Source: Paracoccaceae bacterium
GTDB lineage: Bacteria; Pseudomonadota; Alphaproteobacteria; Rhodobacterales; Rhodobacteraceae
Direction: 5' to 3'
Assembly (NCBI GenBank): GCA_021648225.1
Contig: JAKITE010000083.1
Span: 1 to 12,746 of the forward strand
Length of the DNA stretch: 12,746 nucleotides
Positions 1 to 6,392 of this stretch are shown in pieces (positions within the stretch are counted from its first letter, which is position 1; the number at the start of each line of letters is the position of its first letter). The translations under genes were made by a program, and so were the position numbers. The notes under the pieces are model-generated. The model saw nothing but the letters and a program-made list of their open reading frames with translations. It ran no database searches and was not told the DNA's origin.

Positions 1-539
1 CGATTGACGATTTTCTGGATGATGGCGAGATTGCCAAACGCCCGACCATCGACATCCACCAGTTTAACCTGTTGGAAGAATTGGCCATTCGCGGCCATGG
101 TCTGGATGATTTTGACCATCTGGCAGCACGCGGCACCGATCAGGCCGATTATGCGGTGCATAATTTCGAGGACCGTTCCACCACGCAAATCGTTAAGCAT
201 GGCGAGCTGTTCAAAGGCCATTTTGATTTTGTCAAACGCGAGATCCGCGACGAGGTGCATATCGAGGGTGATGATGTTCTGGGCAATTTTGAAGAACGCA
301 TTATTGCCTATTCCGAAGCACAGGCACAATTCGAGGGCGAGCGCTGCATGTCTTGTGGCATGTGTTTTGAATGCGACAACTGCGTGATCTATTGCCCGCA
401 AGATGCTGTCAGCCGGGTCAAAAAATCGGATCGCACCATCGGGCGTTATGTTGAAACCGATTATTCCAAATGTATCGGCTGTCATATCTGTGCCGATGTC
501 TGCCCGACCGGATATATCAAAATGGGTCTGGGGGGCTAA
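1..539 (+). CDS. dsrL: DsrL C-terminal part (NAD(P)H-linked iron-sulfur flavoprotein of the Dsr pathway), 5' truncated
   Basis: Only the last 178 codons are present; the reading frame is open from base 3 and the N-terminal flavin- and NAD(P)-binding domains lie upstream of the window. The visible part has a linker of about 110 residues, then a ferredoxin-like tail. The first cysteine group is at fragment residues 115, 118, 121, 124, 127 and 131 (RCMSCGMCFECDNC followed by CP). The second is at 157, 160, 163 and 167 (CIGCHICADVCP). This fits two [4Fe-4S] clusters fused to a GltD-like oxidoreductase, as in DsrL. In sulfur oxidisers DsrL associates with DsrAB and passes electrons from sulfur oxidation to NAD+, in the cytoplasm. 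dsrJ begins 6 bases after the stop, matching the L-J-O-P-N order of Allochromatium. Without that context the tail alone could be any GltD-like protein with a C-terminal ferredoxin domain. Confidence 0.88.
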   Translation, partial: IDDFLDDGEIAKRPTIDIHQFNLLEELAIRGHGLDDFDHLAARGTDQADYAVHNFEDRSTTQIVKHGELFKGHFDFVKREIRDEVHIEGDDVLGNFEERIIAYSEAQAQFEGERCMSCGMCFECDNCVIYCPQDAVSRVKKSDRTIGRYVETDYSKCIGCHICADVCPTGYIKMGLGG

Positions 540-545
540 GCAACC

Positions 546-983
546 ATGCATCGTCTGATAAATCTGGTCTGTATCGGGTTTCTGAGCTTTGGCAGTGTTG
601 CCAGTGCGCAGGATTCAGACCTGTTTCCATCCATCCCCGAAGCCCTGTATGAGCTGGAAACCCCGCATCCCGATGATATTCGTGAAAATCACATGAATTA
701 CCTGCGCCATGACCGCGATGCCACCATGCGGCTAGGCGATCGTGATGTGGAATTCAGCCTGAAAAGCTGTGTTGATTGTCATGCGGTGCGCGGGCCGGAT
801 GCTTCTTTTGTTACCATCGACAATGATGCCTATTTTTGCAAAGCCTGCCATGTTTTTGCCGCCGTAAAAATCGATTGTTTCGAGTGCCATAATTCACGCC
901 CGCAAGCGATTGAAATTACAGGCATGTTTGGCGCGGATGATATGGATGCGCTAAACGAATATCTGGAGGAAATCTCCCAGTGA
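546..983 (+). CDS. dsrJ: DsrJ, periplasmic triheme cytochrome c of the DsrMKJOP complex
   Basis: The 145-residue product has an N-terminal signal or anchor segment ending around ASA (residues 19-21) and three CXXCH haem-binding motifs: CVDCH (75-79), CKACH (98-102) and CFECH (111-115). Size, motif number and the N-H-M segment before the first haem (48-50) fit DsrJ, which faces the periplasm and exchanges electrons with DsrO and DsrP. Candidate distal ligands are His41, His49, His55, Met50 and Met127. In Allochromatium vinosum one DsrJ haem is reported to have a His/Cys ligand pair. Here the only cysteine outside the haem motifs is Cys9 in the signal peptide, so that ligand appears absent. A G-rich stretch at 530-535 can serve as ribosome binding site. 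The stop overlaps the dsrO start by four bases (GTGA), suggesting translational coupling. Confidence 0.93.
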   Translation: MHRLINLVCIGFLSFGSVASAQDSDLFPSIPEALYELETPHPDDIRENHMNYLRHDRDATMRLGDRDVEFSLKSCVDCHAVRGPDASFVTIDNDAYFCKACHVFAAVKIDCFECHNSRPQAIEITGMFGADDMDALNEYLEEISQ

Positions 984-1735
984 AACTGCCAATTCCAAAA
1001 CCGAAAAATGATGTAACCGATATCGCCCGCCGCCAGTTTATGAAAAGCGGCGCCGCCATGGTTACCCTTGCCTTGGCCCCCGGTGTAACGGTTATGGCCT
1101 ATGGCGGTGCAGCCGCATCGCAGGCCAATCCGGCCACCCGTTGGGGGCTGTTGATCGACGTAAATAAATGTAGCAAAGATTGCAATGAATGCGTAACCGC
1201 CTGTTCAGCTGAAAACGGCTGGCAAGACACCGGCAACCCCGAAACCGACGCACAATGGATACGCAAGGTTGAATTGCGTAACCCGCAAACCGGGCTGGAA
1301 CAATCGCTGGCCGTAATGTGCCAGCATTGCGAAAACCCGCCTTGTGTCGATGTCTGCCCGACAGGGGCGTCATTTAAACGCCCTGACGGCATTGTTCTGG
1401 TGGATAAACATATTTGTATCGGTTGCCGGTATTGCATGATGGCTTGCCCCTATAAGGCGCGTTCATTCATTCATGAACCGGTTGATGACCAGAAACCCCA
1501 TGCGCCGCGCGGCAAAGGCACGGTCGAGGGCTGCACAATGTGTGTGCACCGCGTTGATGTGGGCCAACAGCCTGCCTGTGTTGATGCATGTAATGCTACC
1601 GGCAATGGCGCGATGATTTTTGGTGATCTGAACGATCCGGAATCTGAAATCGCCCGTCAGCTTGCGACCTATGCTTCCAGCGCTATTCGTGCGGATCTCG
1701 GGTTGAACCCGGCTGTGCGTTACCAGAACCTGTAA
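980..1735 (+). CDS. dsrO: DsrO, Tat-exported periplasmic ferredoxin-like iron-sulfur protein
   Basis: The 251-residue protein starts with GTG at 980, overlapping the dsrJ stop, with GGAGGA (965-970) as ribosome binding site. This start retains a twin-arginine signal (ARRQFMK, residues 16-22, then a hydrophobic stretch to about 40); the later ATG at residue 21 would destroy it. Sixteen cysteines form four groups: 64/68/71/75, 114/117/122/126, 146/149/152/156 and 185/188/200/204. These can hold up to four [4Fe-4S] clusters, as in NrfC/PsrB-type subunits. The first group has C-x3-C spacing at its start. DsrO pairs with the NrfD-like DsrP next door and the haem protein DsrJ on the periplasmic side of the DsrMKJOP complex. 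Export is in folded form with its clusters via Tat. The assignment is firm because of the J-O-P order; alone it would only be an NrfC-like subunit. Confidence 0.93.
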   Translation: MKLPIPKPKNDVTDIARRQFMKSGAAMVTLALAPGVTVMAYGGAAASQANPATRWGLLIDVNKCSKDCNECVTACSAENGWQDTGNPETDAQWIRKVELRNPQTGLEQSLAVMCQHCENPPCVDVCPTGASFKRPDGIVLVDKHICIGCRYCMMACPYKARSFIHEPVDDQKPHAPRGKGTVEGCTMCVHRVDVGQQPACVDACNATGNGAMIFGDLNDPESEIARQLATYASSAIRADLGLNPAVRYQNL

Positions 1736-1745
1736 GGAGCGGACC

Positions 1746-2927
1746 ATGGCAAAAACCTATTTCAGCGAAGTCAAATCCACACCGCAATTCTGGGCGGTTA
1801 TGATTATCCTCGGGGCGTTTATCGGTGGCGCGGCTATGTCGATTTTATATATCGAGCATTACGGCCATATCGTTACCGGCATGAATAACCAGATCGTCTG
1901 GGGCCTGCCGCATGTATTTGCGATTTTCCTGATTGTTGCCGCATCGGGCGCGCTGAATGTGGCCTCGATCGGGTCGGTATTCGGCAAGGCGGATTACAAA
2001 CCGGCCTCGCGGCTTTCCAGTGTGCTGGCGATTGCGCTGCTGATGGGCGGTTTGGCGGCACTTGTGCTGGATCTTGGCCGTGCTGACCGGCTGATCATTG
2101 CCATGACCCAATATAATTTCCGCTCAATATTTGCATGGAATGTGCTGCTGTATACGGGGTTCATGGGGGTTGTTGCGGTTTATTTATATATGCAGATGGC
2201 GCGCGGCATTCCGGCGCTTTGGCTGCGCGCAGCGGGCACGGCGGCGTTTATCTGGCGGCTGGCGCTGACCACCGGCACCGGGTCAATTTTTGGCTGGCTG
2301 GTGGCGCGCAGCGCTTATGATGCGGCCATCATGGCACCTTTGTTTATCGCCATGTCTTTTTCATTCGGGCTGGCGATGTTTATTCTGGTCAGCACCTGCA
2401 CCAAACGCCTGACAGGGCAGGGCTTTGACGATGTTTTACGCCTGCGCATGGCGCGGTTGCTGGGGGTTTTTGCAGCCGTGGTCCTGTATTTCACCGCGGT
2501 GCAGCACCTGTCGAATATCTATGTGGCCCAGCATTGGGATGTGGTGAAATTCATCTTGCTGAATGGCGGGATTTACACGCAATTATTCTGGATAGGGCAG
2601 GTGGTTCTGGGGGGGATTGTGCCAATGGCCATTCTGTTCCACCCTACCTTGGCCCGCAAAACCGCGCCATTGATGGGGGCTGTATTGCTGATTATCCTTG
2701 GCGGATTTGCCCAGCTTTATGTGATTGTCATTGGCGGTCAGGCTTTTCCACTGGAAATTTTCCCGGGGCTAGAGGTTTCAAGCAGTTTCTTTGACGGTGA
2801 AATCAATGCCTATACGCCCAGCATTTATGAATGGGCGCTGGGGCTGGGTGCGGTGGCGCTTACCTTTATCATCACTGGCATTGCGATGAAGTTTTTGCGT
2901 ATACTGCCGGAAACAACATCGGAATAA
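1746..2927 (+). CDS. dsrP: DsrP, NrfD/PsrC-type quinone-interacting membrane subunit
   Basis: The 393-residue protein is strongly hydrophobic, with about ten membrane segments by eye. Examples are near residues 16-36, 53-77, 90-112, 128-148, 195-215, 237-257, 270-296, 306-330 and 362-385. The pattern and length match the NrfD/PsrC family, in particular DsrP, which anchors the periplasmic DsrJ and DsrO and exchanges electrons with the quinone pool. AAGGAG at 1734-1739, six bases before the ATG, is a good ribosome binding site. dsrO ends 10 bases upstream, and the next gene starts two bases after the stop. Some DsrP proteins are thought to act without bound haem; no function for individual histidines can be assigned here. 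The name depends on the neighbours; the NrfD family call is robust. Confidence 0.92.
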   Translation: MAKTYFSEVKSTPQFWAVMIILGAFIGGAAMSILYIEHYGHIVTGMNNQIVWGLPHVFAIFLIVAASGALNVASIGSVFGKADYKPASRLSSVLAIALLMGGLAALVLDLGRADRLIIAMTQYNFRSIFAWNVLLYTGFMGVVAVYLYMQMARGIPALWLRAAGTAAFIWRLALTTGTGSIFGWLVARSAYDAAIMAPLFIAMSFSFGLAMFILVSTCTKRLTGQGFDDVLRLRMARLLGVFAAVVLYFTAVQHLSNIYVAQHWDVVKFILLNGGIYTQLFWIGQVVLGGIVPMAILFHPTLARKTAPLMGAVLLIILGGFAQLYVIVIGGQAFPLEIFPGLEVSSSFFDGEINAYTPSIYEWALGLGAVALTFIITGIAMKFLRILPETTSE

Positions 2928-2929
2928 CC

Positions 2930-3937
2930 ATGTCAAAACCCATCCACCCCTTTGCCAGATATGTTGCAATTCTCGGGCGGGGTAAAACCAAACAACGGCA
3001 TTTAACCGTTGAAGAAGCCACGGATGCCATGGCCATGATCCTGCGTGGAGAGGCCGAACCCGAACAGATTGGCGCATTTCTGATGCTGCTGCGCCTGAAA
3101 GAAGAAAGCCCCGGCGAGATTGCGGGTTTTACCCTTGGCACAAAATCGGTTTTGAAAACCCCTGATGACATTCCGCAGGTTGATCTGGATTGGTCATCCT
3201 ATGCAGGCAAACGCCGGCAATTGCCGTGGTTTTTGCTGTCGGCGATTTTGCTGTCGCAAAACGGGGTGCGGGTAATGATGCATGGTTCCGGTGAACACAC
3301 GCCGGGGCGGGTTTATACCGACACCGCACTGGAATATCTGGGCTTTCCGGTGGCAAAATCGCTGGAACAAGCCGCTGAACAAATCGCTAAGCGAAATTTC
3401 GGGTTTATCGGCCTGACAGACCTTTGCGCACCCCTGCAAAAACTGATGGACCTGAAGCCGATTTTGGGCCTGCGTTCGCCTGTAAACAGCTTTTCGCGTA
3501 TGATTAACCCGTTTAATGCGCCGGTGATGCTGCAAGGTATTTTTCACCGTGGATTTATGGAAATTCATACAGGTGCTGGGCTGTTGCTAGACCAACCGGT
3601 TACAGTAGTTTTTCGCGGCGAAGGCGGCGAGATTGAACGCCGCCCCAACAAACCAACTATGGTAGGCACCGCTGCAAAAGGCCAGATGACCGAAGAAGTT
3701 TGGCCACAATTGCTGGAAGAAGGCCACATAGCGGCAGATCTGGATATGGACCTAGGGGCGCTGGTTGCGGTCTGGCGGGGGGCGGCAAGTAGCGAATACG
3801 CCGAGGCCTCGGTCACCGGAACTTTGGCGATTGCCTTAAAAGCACTCGGAAAAGCTGATAGTGTTGAGGCCGCGCAAACGCTGGCGCAAGAAATGTGGGA
3901 CAAACGCAATAAAACCCTGCTGCCGCTGGCAGGCTAA
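2930..3937 (+). CDS. TrpD2/YbiB-type protein (anthranilate phosphoribosyltransferase fold) inside the dsr operon
   Basis: The 335-residue product has the fold pattern of the TrpD/nucleoside-phosphorylase class III family. The N-terminal helical part contains GRGK (16-19) and a GEAEPEQIGAFLMLLRLKEE segment typical of TrpD. The catalytic part has HGSGEHTPGRVYTD where true TrpD has the K-H-G-N-R phosphate loop. The PRPP-binding G-T-G-G-D motif of tryptophan-pathway TrpD is absent; its place is taken by WSSYAGKRRQLPW, as I recall for E. coli YbiB (TrpD2). So this is unlikely to make tryptophan. The ATG at 2930 lies two bases after the dsrP stop; an upstream in-frame extension to 2831 would overlap dsrP and is not needed. 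dsrN follows three bases later, so the gene is almost certainly co-transcribed with it. It is absent from the classical Allochromatium L-J-O-P-N order. The function is unknown; a role linked to sirohaem or nucleic acid binding are both possible. Confidence 0.85.
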   Translation: MSKPIHPFARYVAILGRGKTKQRHLTVEEATDAMAMILRGEAEPEQIGAFLMLLRLKEESPGEIAGFTLGTKSVLKTPDDIPQVDLDWSSYAGKRRQLPWFLLSAILLSQNGVRVMMHGSGEHTPGRVYTDTALEYLGFPVAKSLEQAAEQIAKRNFGFIGLTDLCAPLQKLMDLKPILGLRSPVNSFSRMINPFNAPVMLQGIFHRGFMEIHTGAGLLLDQPVTVVFRGEGGEIERRPNKPTMVGTAAKGQMTEEVWPQLLEEGHIAADLDMDLGALVAVWRGAASSEYAEASVTGTLAIALKALGKADSVEAAQTLAQEMWDKRNKTLLPLAG

Positions 3938-3940
3938 GCC

Positions 3941-5272
3941 ATGGCGCGCCTTTTTATTGCTGCTGCACATAAATCATCGGGCAAAACTGTTATTTCAACC
4001 GGCCTGACCGCTGCACTAAATACGCGTGGGCTGGCTGTGCAGACCTTCAAAAAAGGGCCGGATTATATCGACCCGATGTGGCTGGCGCAGGCCGGCAATG
4101 GTGATTGTTACAACCTTGATTTCAACACAATGGGGCCGCAAGAATTGCTGCGGCTATATGCCAGCCACCCTGCTGATATATCCCTGATCGAGGCCAATAA
4201 AGGCCTGTATGACGGGGTTGATCTGGAGGGCTGTGATAGCAATGCCGCGCTTGCAAAACTGCTAAAAGCGCCGGTAATTCTGGTGATTGATACGGTCGGC
4301 ATGACCCGAGGCATTGCGCCGCTTTTGCAGGGCTATCAGGCGTTTGACCCTGATGTAAACATCGCGGGGGTGATCCTGAACAAGGTCGGCGGCCCAAGGC
4401 ATGAGGCCAAATTACGTGCAGCGGTGGAAAAATATACCGATATTCCGGTTGTCGGCGCGGTGCCTAAAAACCCCGCACTGGAAATCGGAGAACGGCATCT
4501 GGGCCTGACAACCCCTGCCGAAACCGGCGAATTCAAAGCGCTGATCGACAAGGTTGGTAAAATTGTCGGGGCGGCGGTTGATCTGGACAGGCTGATTGAA
4601 ATTGGTAATGCAGCGCCGGAAATTAAGGTTTCCGTGCCGAAAACTTCAACACCAAAACCGGACATCCGCATCGGTATCCCCCGTGATACCGCATTCGGAT
4701 TCTATTACCCCGACGATCTGCAAGCCATGCAAAATTCGGGTGCAAAGCTGGTGTTTTTTGATACCTTGCATGACCCGAAATTGCCGGATGTGGATGGGCT
4801 TTTCCTTGGTGGCGGATTCCCCGAAACCCGGATGGCGCTGCTGTCAGCCAATGTTTCCATGCGCAAAAGCATCCGCCAAGCGCTCCAATCCGGCATGCCC
4901 GCTTATGCGGAATGCGGCGGTTTGATGTATTTGTGCAAAACCATTGAGTGGCAGGGCAAGCGGTTTGAAATGGTCGGCGTGGTTGATGGTGACGCGGTGA
5001 TGAATGCGCGGCCCCAAGGGCGCGGATATGCGCGGTTAAAGGGCGAATTCGAATTTCCGGCCCATGAGTTTCATTATGCGCGGGTCGATAACCTGCCCGA
5101 AAACACCCGATATGCCTATCAGGTTTTGCGCGGTCATGGCATCGATGGCAAGCATGACGGGGTTATGGTCAACAACCTGATCGCCGGGTTTTGCCATTTG
5201 CGCAATACCAGAACCAACCCGTGGGCCGAACGGTTTGTGGATTTTGTCAGGGGAAAAAAAATGCCCCGCTAA
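3941..5272 (+). CDS. dsrN: DsrN, sirohaem amidase (cobyrinate a,c-diamide synthase family)
   Basis: The 443-residue protein has the CobB/CbiA two-domain layout. The N-terminal ATPase domain carries a P-loop (AAHKSSGKT, residues 8-16) and the family signature KGPDYIDP near residue 37. The C-terminal class I glutamine amidotransferase domain carries the nucleophile Cys325 in YAECGGLMYL and a likely catalytic His419 in GFCHLRN. In cobalamin synthesis this family amidates cobyrinate. In dsr operons DsrN is held to convert sirohaem into the amide form used by DsrAB, with ATP and glutamine. The operon position supports that role. In many CobB/CbiA proteins the C-terminal motif is H-x-H; here the second His is replaced by Arg421. 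The start is three bases after the preceding stop without a strong ribosome binding site, consistent with coupling. A terminator hairpin covers its last codons. Confidence 0.88.
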   Translation: MARLFIAAAHKSSGKTVISTGLTAALNTRGLAVQTFKKGPDYIDPMWLAQAGNGDCYNLDFNTMGPQELLRLYASHPADISLIEANKGLYDGVDLEGCDSNAALAKLLKAPVILVIDTVGMTRGIAPLLQGYQAFDPDVNIAGVILNKVGGPRHEAKLRAAVEKYTDIPVVGAVPKNPALEIGERHLGLTTPAETGEFKALIDKVGKIVGAAVDLDRLIEIGNAAPEIKVSVPKTSTPKPDIRIGIPRDTAFGFYYPDDLQAMQNSGAKLVFFDTLHDPKLPDVDGLFLGGGFPETRMALLSANVSMRKSIRQALQSGMPAYAECGGLMYLCKTIEWQGKRFEMVGVVDGDAVMNARPQGRGYARLKGEFEFPAHEFHYARVDNLPENTRYAYQVLRGHGIDGKHDGVMVNNLIAGFCHLRNTRTNPWAERFVDFVRGKKMPR

Positions 5273-5287
5273 AAGCAGGACATTTTT
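5254..5287 (-). terminator. Hairpin terminator of tusA overlapping the dsrN stop codon, possibly bidirectional
   Basis: Arms at 5257-5270 and 5274-5287 are complementary around a three-base loop, with an A8 run at 5254-5261. Read on the - strand this is a 14-bp stem with two G-U pairs followed by eight U residues, about 16 bases after the tusA stop. Read on the + strand the two G-U pairs become C-A mismatches, but the stem ends in a U5 run, so dsrN transcripts may also stop here. The dsrN stop codon (5270-5272) sits at the top of the hairpin. Confidence 0.72.
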
Positions 5288-5303
5288 CATAAATTTGCTA
5301 AAA

Positions 5304-5528
5304 TCAGTTCTTTTTGATTTCGAAAGAATAGATATTACCCTCGGTGCTTGACGACAGCAGGCTATTGCCTGTCTGGTTGCAAAATGCGGCAAAGTCAGCC
5401 ACCGAACCGGGATCGGTCGAGGTGATTGCCAAAACTTCGCCAGCGGCCATGCCTTTGAGCGATTTTTTTGCTTTGATAATGGGCAGCGGGCAATTCAGGC
5501 CTTCTGCGTTCAGGGTTTGGTCAGCCAT
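5304..5528 (-). CDS. tusA: TusA-family sulfur carrier protein
   Basis: The 74-residue protein is full length for the TusA/SirA family. It has the signature CPLP (Cys13-Pro14-Leu15-Pro16) near the N terminus, where the cysteine carries a persulfide, and a second cysteine at residue 50. TusA proteins pass sulfane sulfur between partners in the cytoplasm. In sulfur oxidisers they act with DsrE2 and rhodanese to feed the DsrEFH-DsrC relay. The ATG at 5526-5528 is preceded by AAGGA at the right spacing. The gene lies downstream of dsrE2 on the same strand, separated by about 104 bases that contain a stable hairpin, and converges on dsrN. No rhodanese gene is beside it, unlike the rhd-tusA-dsrE2 set known from Allochromatium. 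The family is certain; the role in sulfur oxidation rather than tRNA thiolation is inferred from context. Confidence 0.92.
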   Translation of the reverse strand: MADQTLNAEGLNCPLPIIKAKKSLKGMAAGEVLAITSTDPGSVADFAAFCNQTGNSLLSSSTEGNIYSFEIKKN

Positions 5529-5571
5529 ATTTTAATTCCTTAGCTAGTTGGTCATATTGATTTATTTTGAA

Positions 5572-5604
5572 TTGAGATTCACCCCAAGTGTGGGCGAATC
5601 TCAA
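5572..5604 (-). other. Stem-loop between dsrE2 and tusA
   Basis: Nine-base perfect arms (5572-5580 and 5596-5604) are extended by three more G-C pairs. On the - strand transcript the remaining position is a G-U pair, giving a 13-bp stem with a 7-base loop. It lies 28 bases after the dsrE2 stop and 43 bases before the tusA start. No run of U follows, so it looks more like an mRNA-processing, stabilising or attenuating element than a full terminator. Confidence 0.55.
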
Positions 5605-5632
5605 TATGGGGTTTTAGAGGCATCAAAATGCC

Positions 5633-6142
5633 CTATATAAACAAGTTGATGTCGGATTTGGTGGCCACGTCAATATAGGTCGCCGCGCCGCCCAGCTCGA
5701 TACCGTCGATCATGTCTTTGCGGTCCATCTCGAACAGGTCCAGTGTCATCTGGCAGGCAATCATGCGCACGTCGGATTCTACCGCCGCTTCGCGCAGTTC
5801 CTCGATCGAGGCGACGCCTTTTTTCTTGAACAGGTTTTTCATCATGGTGGTGGCGCCACGGTCAACCCCCGGCATTGCAGCAATGATGTTTGGCATCGCC
5901 ATATGCATGCCGGCCATCGGCATTTTCATGGCCGGATTGCCCAGCGTTGTCATTTTCAGGTCCAGCTTTTTGTTCAGCAATGGCAGGCCATAGAATGTGA
6001 AAAACATGGTCACATCAAGGTCCATCGCGGCGGCAGTTGTGCCAAGAATAAAAGGCGGATATGCCCAGTCCAGCGACCCTTTGGTCACAATAATCGACAT
6101 GCTTTTGGCATTCTCGAAACTGCCTGTTTTTTCGTCCAACAT
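5633..6142 (-). CDS. dsrE2: DsrE2-like sulfurtransferase (DsrE/DsrF/DrsH-like family)
   Basis: The 169-residue product belongs to the DsrE2 family: an N-terminal SIIVTKGSLDWAYPPFILG strand-helix unit, a methionine- and glycine-rich middle (about 72-101), and a single cysteine, Cys130, in MIACQMTLDLFEM. That cysteine corresponds to the persulfide-forming residue of the family. DsrE2 partners TusA in cytoplasmic sulfur transfer in oxidisers, and the gene precedes tusA on the same strand. The ATG at 6142 is chosen because GGGGAGGG (6149-6156) lies six bases upstream. An in-frame ATG at 6172 would add ten residues but would sit almost at the predicted transcription start and lacks a ribosome binding site. 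The middle segment is hydrophobic enough that membrane association cannot be excluded. An alternative name is DsrE/F-like family protein of unknown role; the tusA linkage favours DsrE2. Confidence 0.85.
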   Translation of the reverse strand: MLDEKTGSFENAKSMSIIVTKGSLDWAYPPFILGTTAAAMDLDVTMFFTFYGLPLLNKKLDLKMTTLGNPAMKMPMAGMHMAMPNIIAAMPGVDRGATTMMKNLFKKKGVASIEELREAAVESDVRMIACQMTLDLFEMDRKDMIDGIELGGAATYIDVATKSDINLFI

Positions 6143-6179
6143 GATGAACCCTCCCCTTTGAAATTGATACATTACGTTT

Positions 6180-6208
6180 ATTGAATACTATCAGCTGTGA
6201 GGAGTCAA
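6180..6208 (-). promoter_or_regulatory. Promoter of dsrE2-tusA
   Basis: On the - strand, TTGACT (6203-6208) and TTCAAT (6180-6185) are separated by 17 bases and fit -35 and -10 elements. The start of transcription would be near 6173, leaving a leader of about 30 bases to the ATG at 6142. Confidence 0.5.
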
Positions 6209-6271
6209 GAAAGCACGGGAAATAGGTTTGATTTATCCGACAAAACCCTGTGACCGGCGTTAAATCTGGTA

Positions 6272-6286
6272 TTTTACGTGGTAAAA
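6272..6286. promoter_or_regulatory. Inverted repeat TTTTAC-N3-GTAAAA, candidate operator
   Basis: A perfect 6-base inverted repeat with a 3-base centre lies in the divergent gap between dsrE2 and yeeE, about 65 bases upstream of the dsrE2 -35 and about 50 bases upstream of the yeeE -10. The geometry suits a dimeric regulator controlling both directions. No regulator gene is adjacent and I do not recognise the motif. Confidence 0.35.
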
Positions 6287-6309
6287 ATGTAATAATAGCA
6301 AAAAAAAAT

Positions 6310-6339
6310 TTACCTGCGATACATAATCACATATATACT
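6310..6339 (+). promoter_or_regulatory. Probable yeeE promoter, good -10 with poor -35
   Basis: TATACT at 6334-6339 is a five-of-six match to the -10 consensus in an AT-rich stretch, 53 bases before the yeeE ATG. The best -35 (TTACCT, 6310-6315) is poor, which would suit an activator-dependent promoter. Between 6209 and 6392 I see no gene; the stretch is AT-rich and includes an A9 run near 6300. Confidence 0.35.
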
Positions 6340-6392
6340 AATTTGAATAATAGAAAAACCAGGTTGCAGCGCGACCAAATCGGGAGAGTGGA

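Noticed and set aside
345..397. Densely spaced cysteines in DsrL suggesting an unusual metal site
   Set aside because: The RCxxCGxC...CDxCxxxCP pattern is what I expect of GltD-like oxidoreductases with a C-terminal ferredoxin domain, so it is not an anomaly.
546..620. Lipoprotein signal in DsrJ around Cys9
   Set aside because: The cysteine is too early in the hydrophobic segment and lacks a lipobox; a Sec signal or anchor ending near residue 21 fits better.
2831..2929. Upstream in-frame extension of the TrpD2-like gene
   Set aside because: It overlaps the end of dsrP by almost 100 bases and adds residues that look unlike the family. The ATG at 2930 follows the dsrP stop directly and gives the expected N terminus.
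6143..6172. Longer start for dsrE2 at 6172
   Set aside because: There is no ribosome binding site there and the predicted transcription start is about 6173. The ATG at 6142 has a strong GGGGAGGG site.
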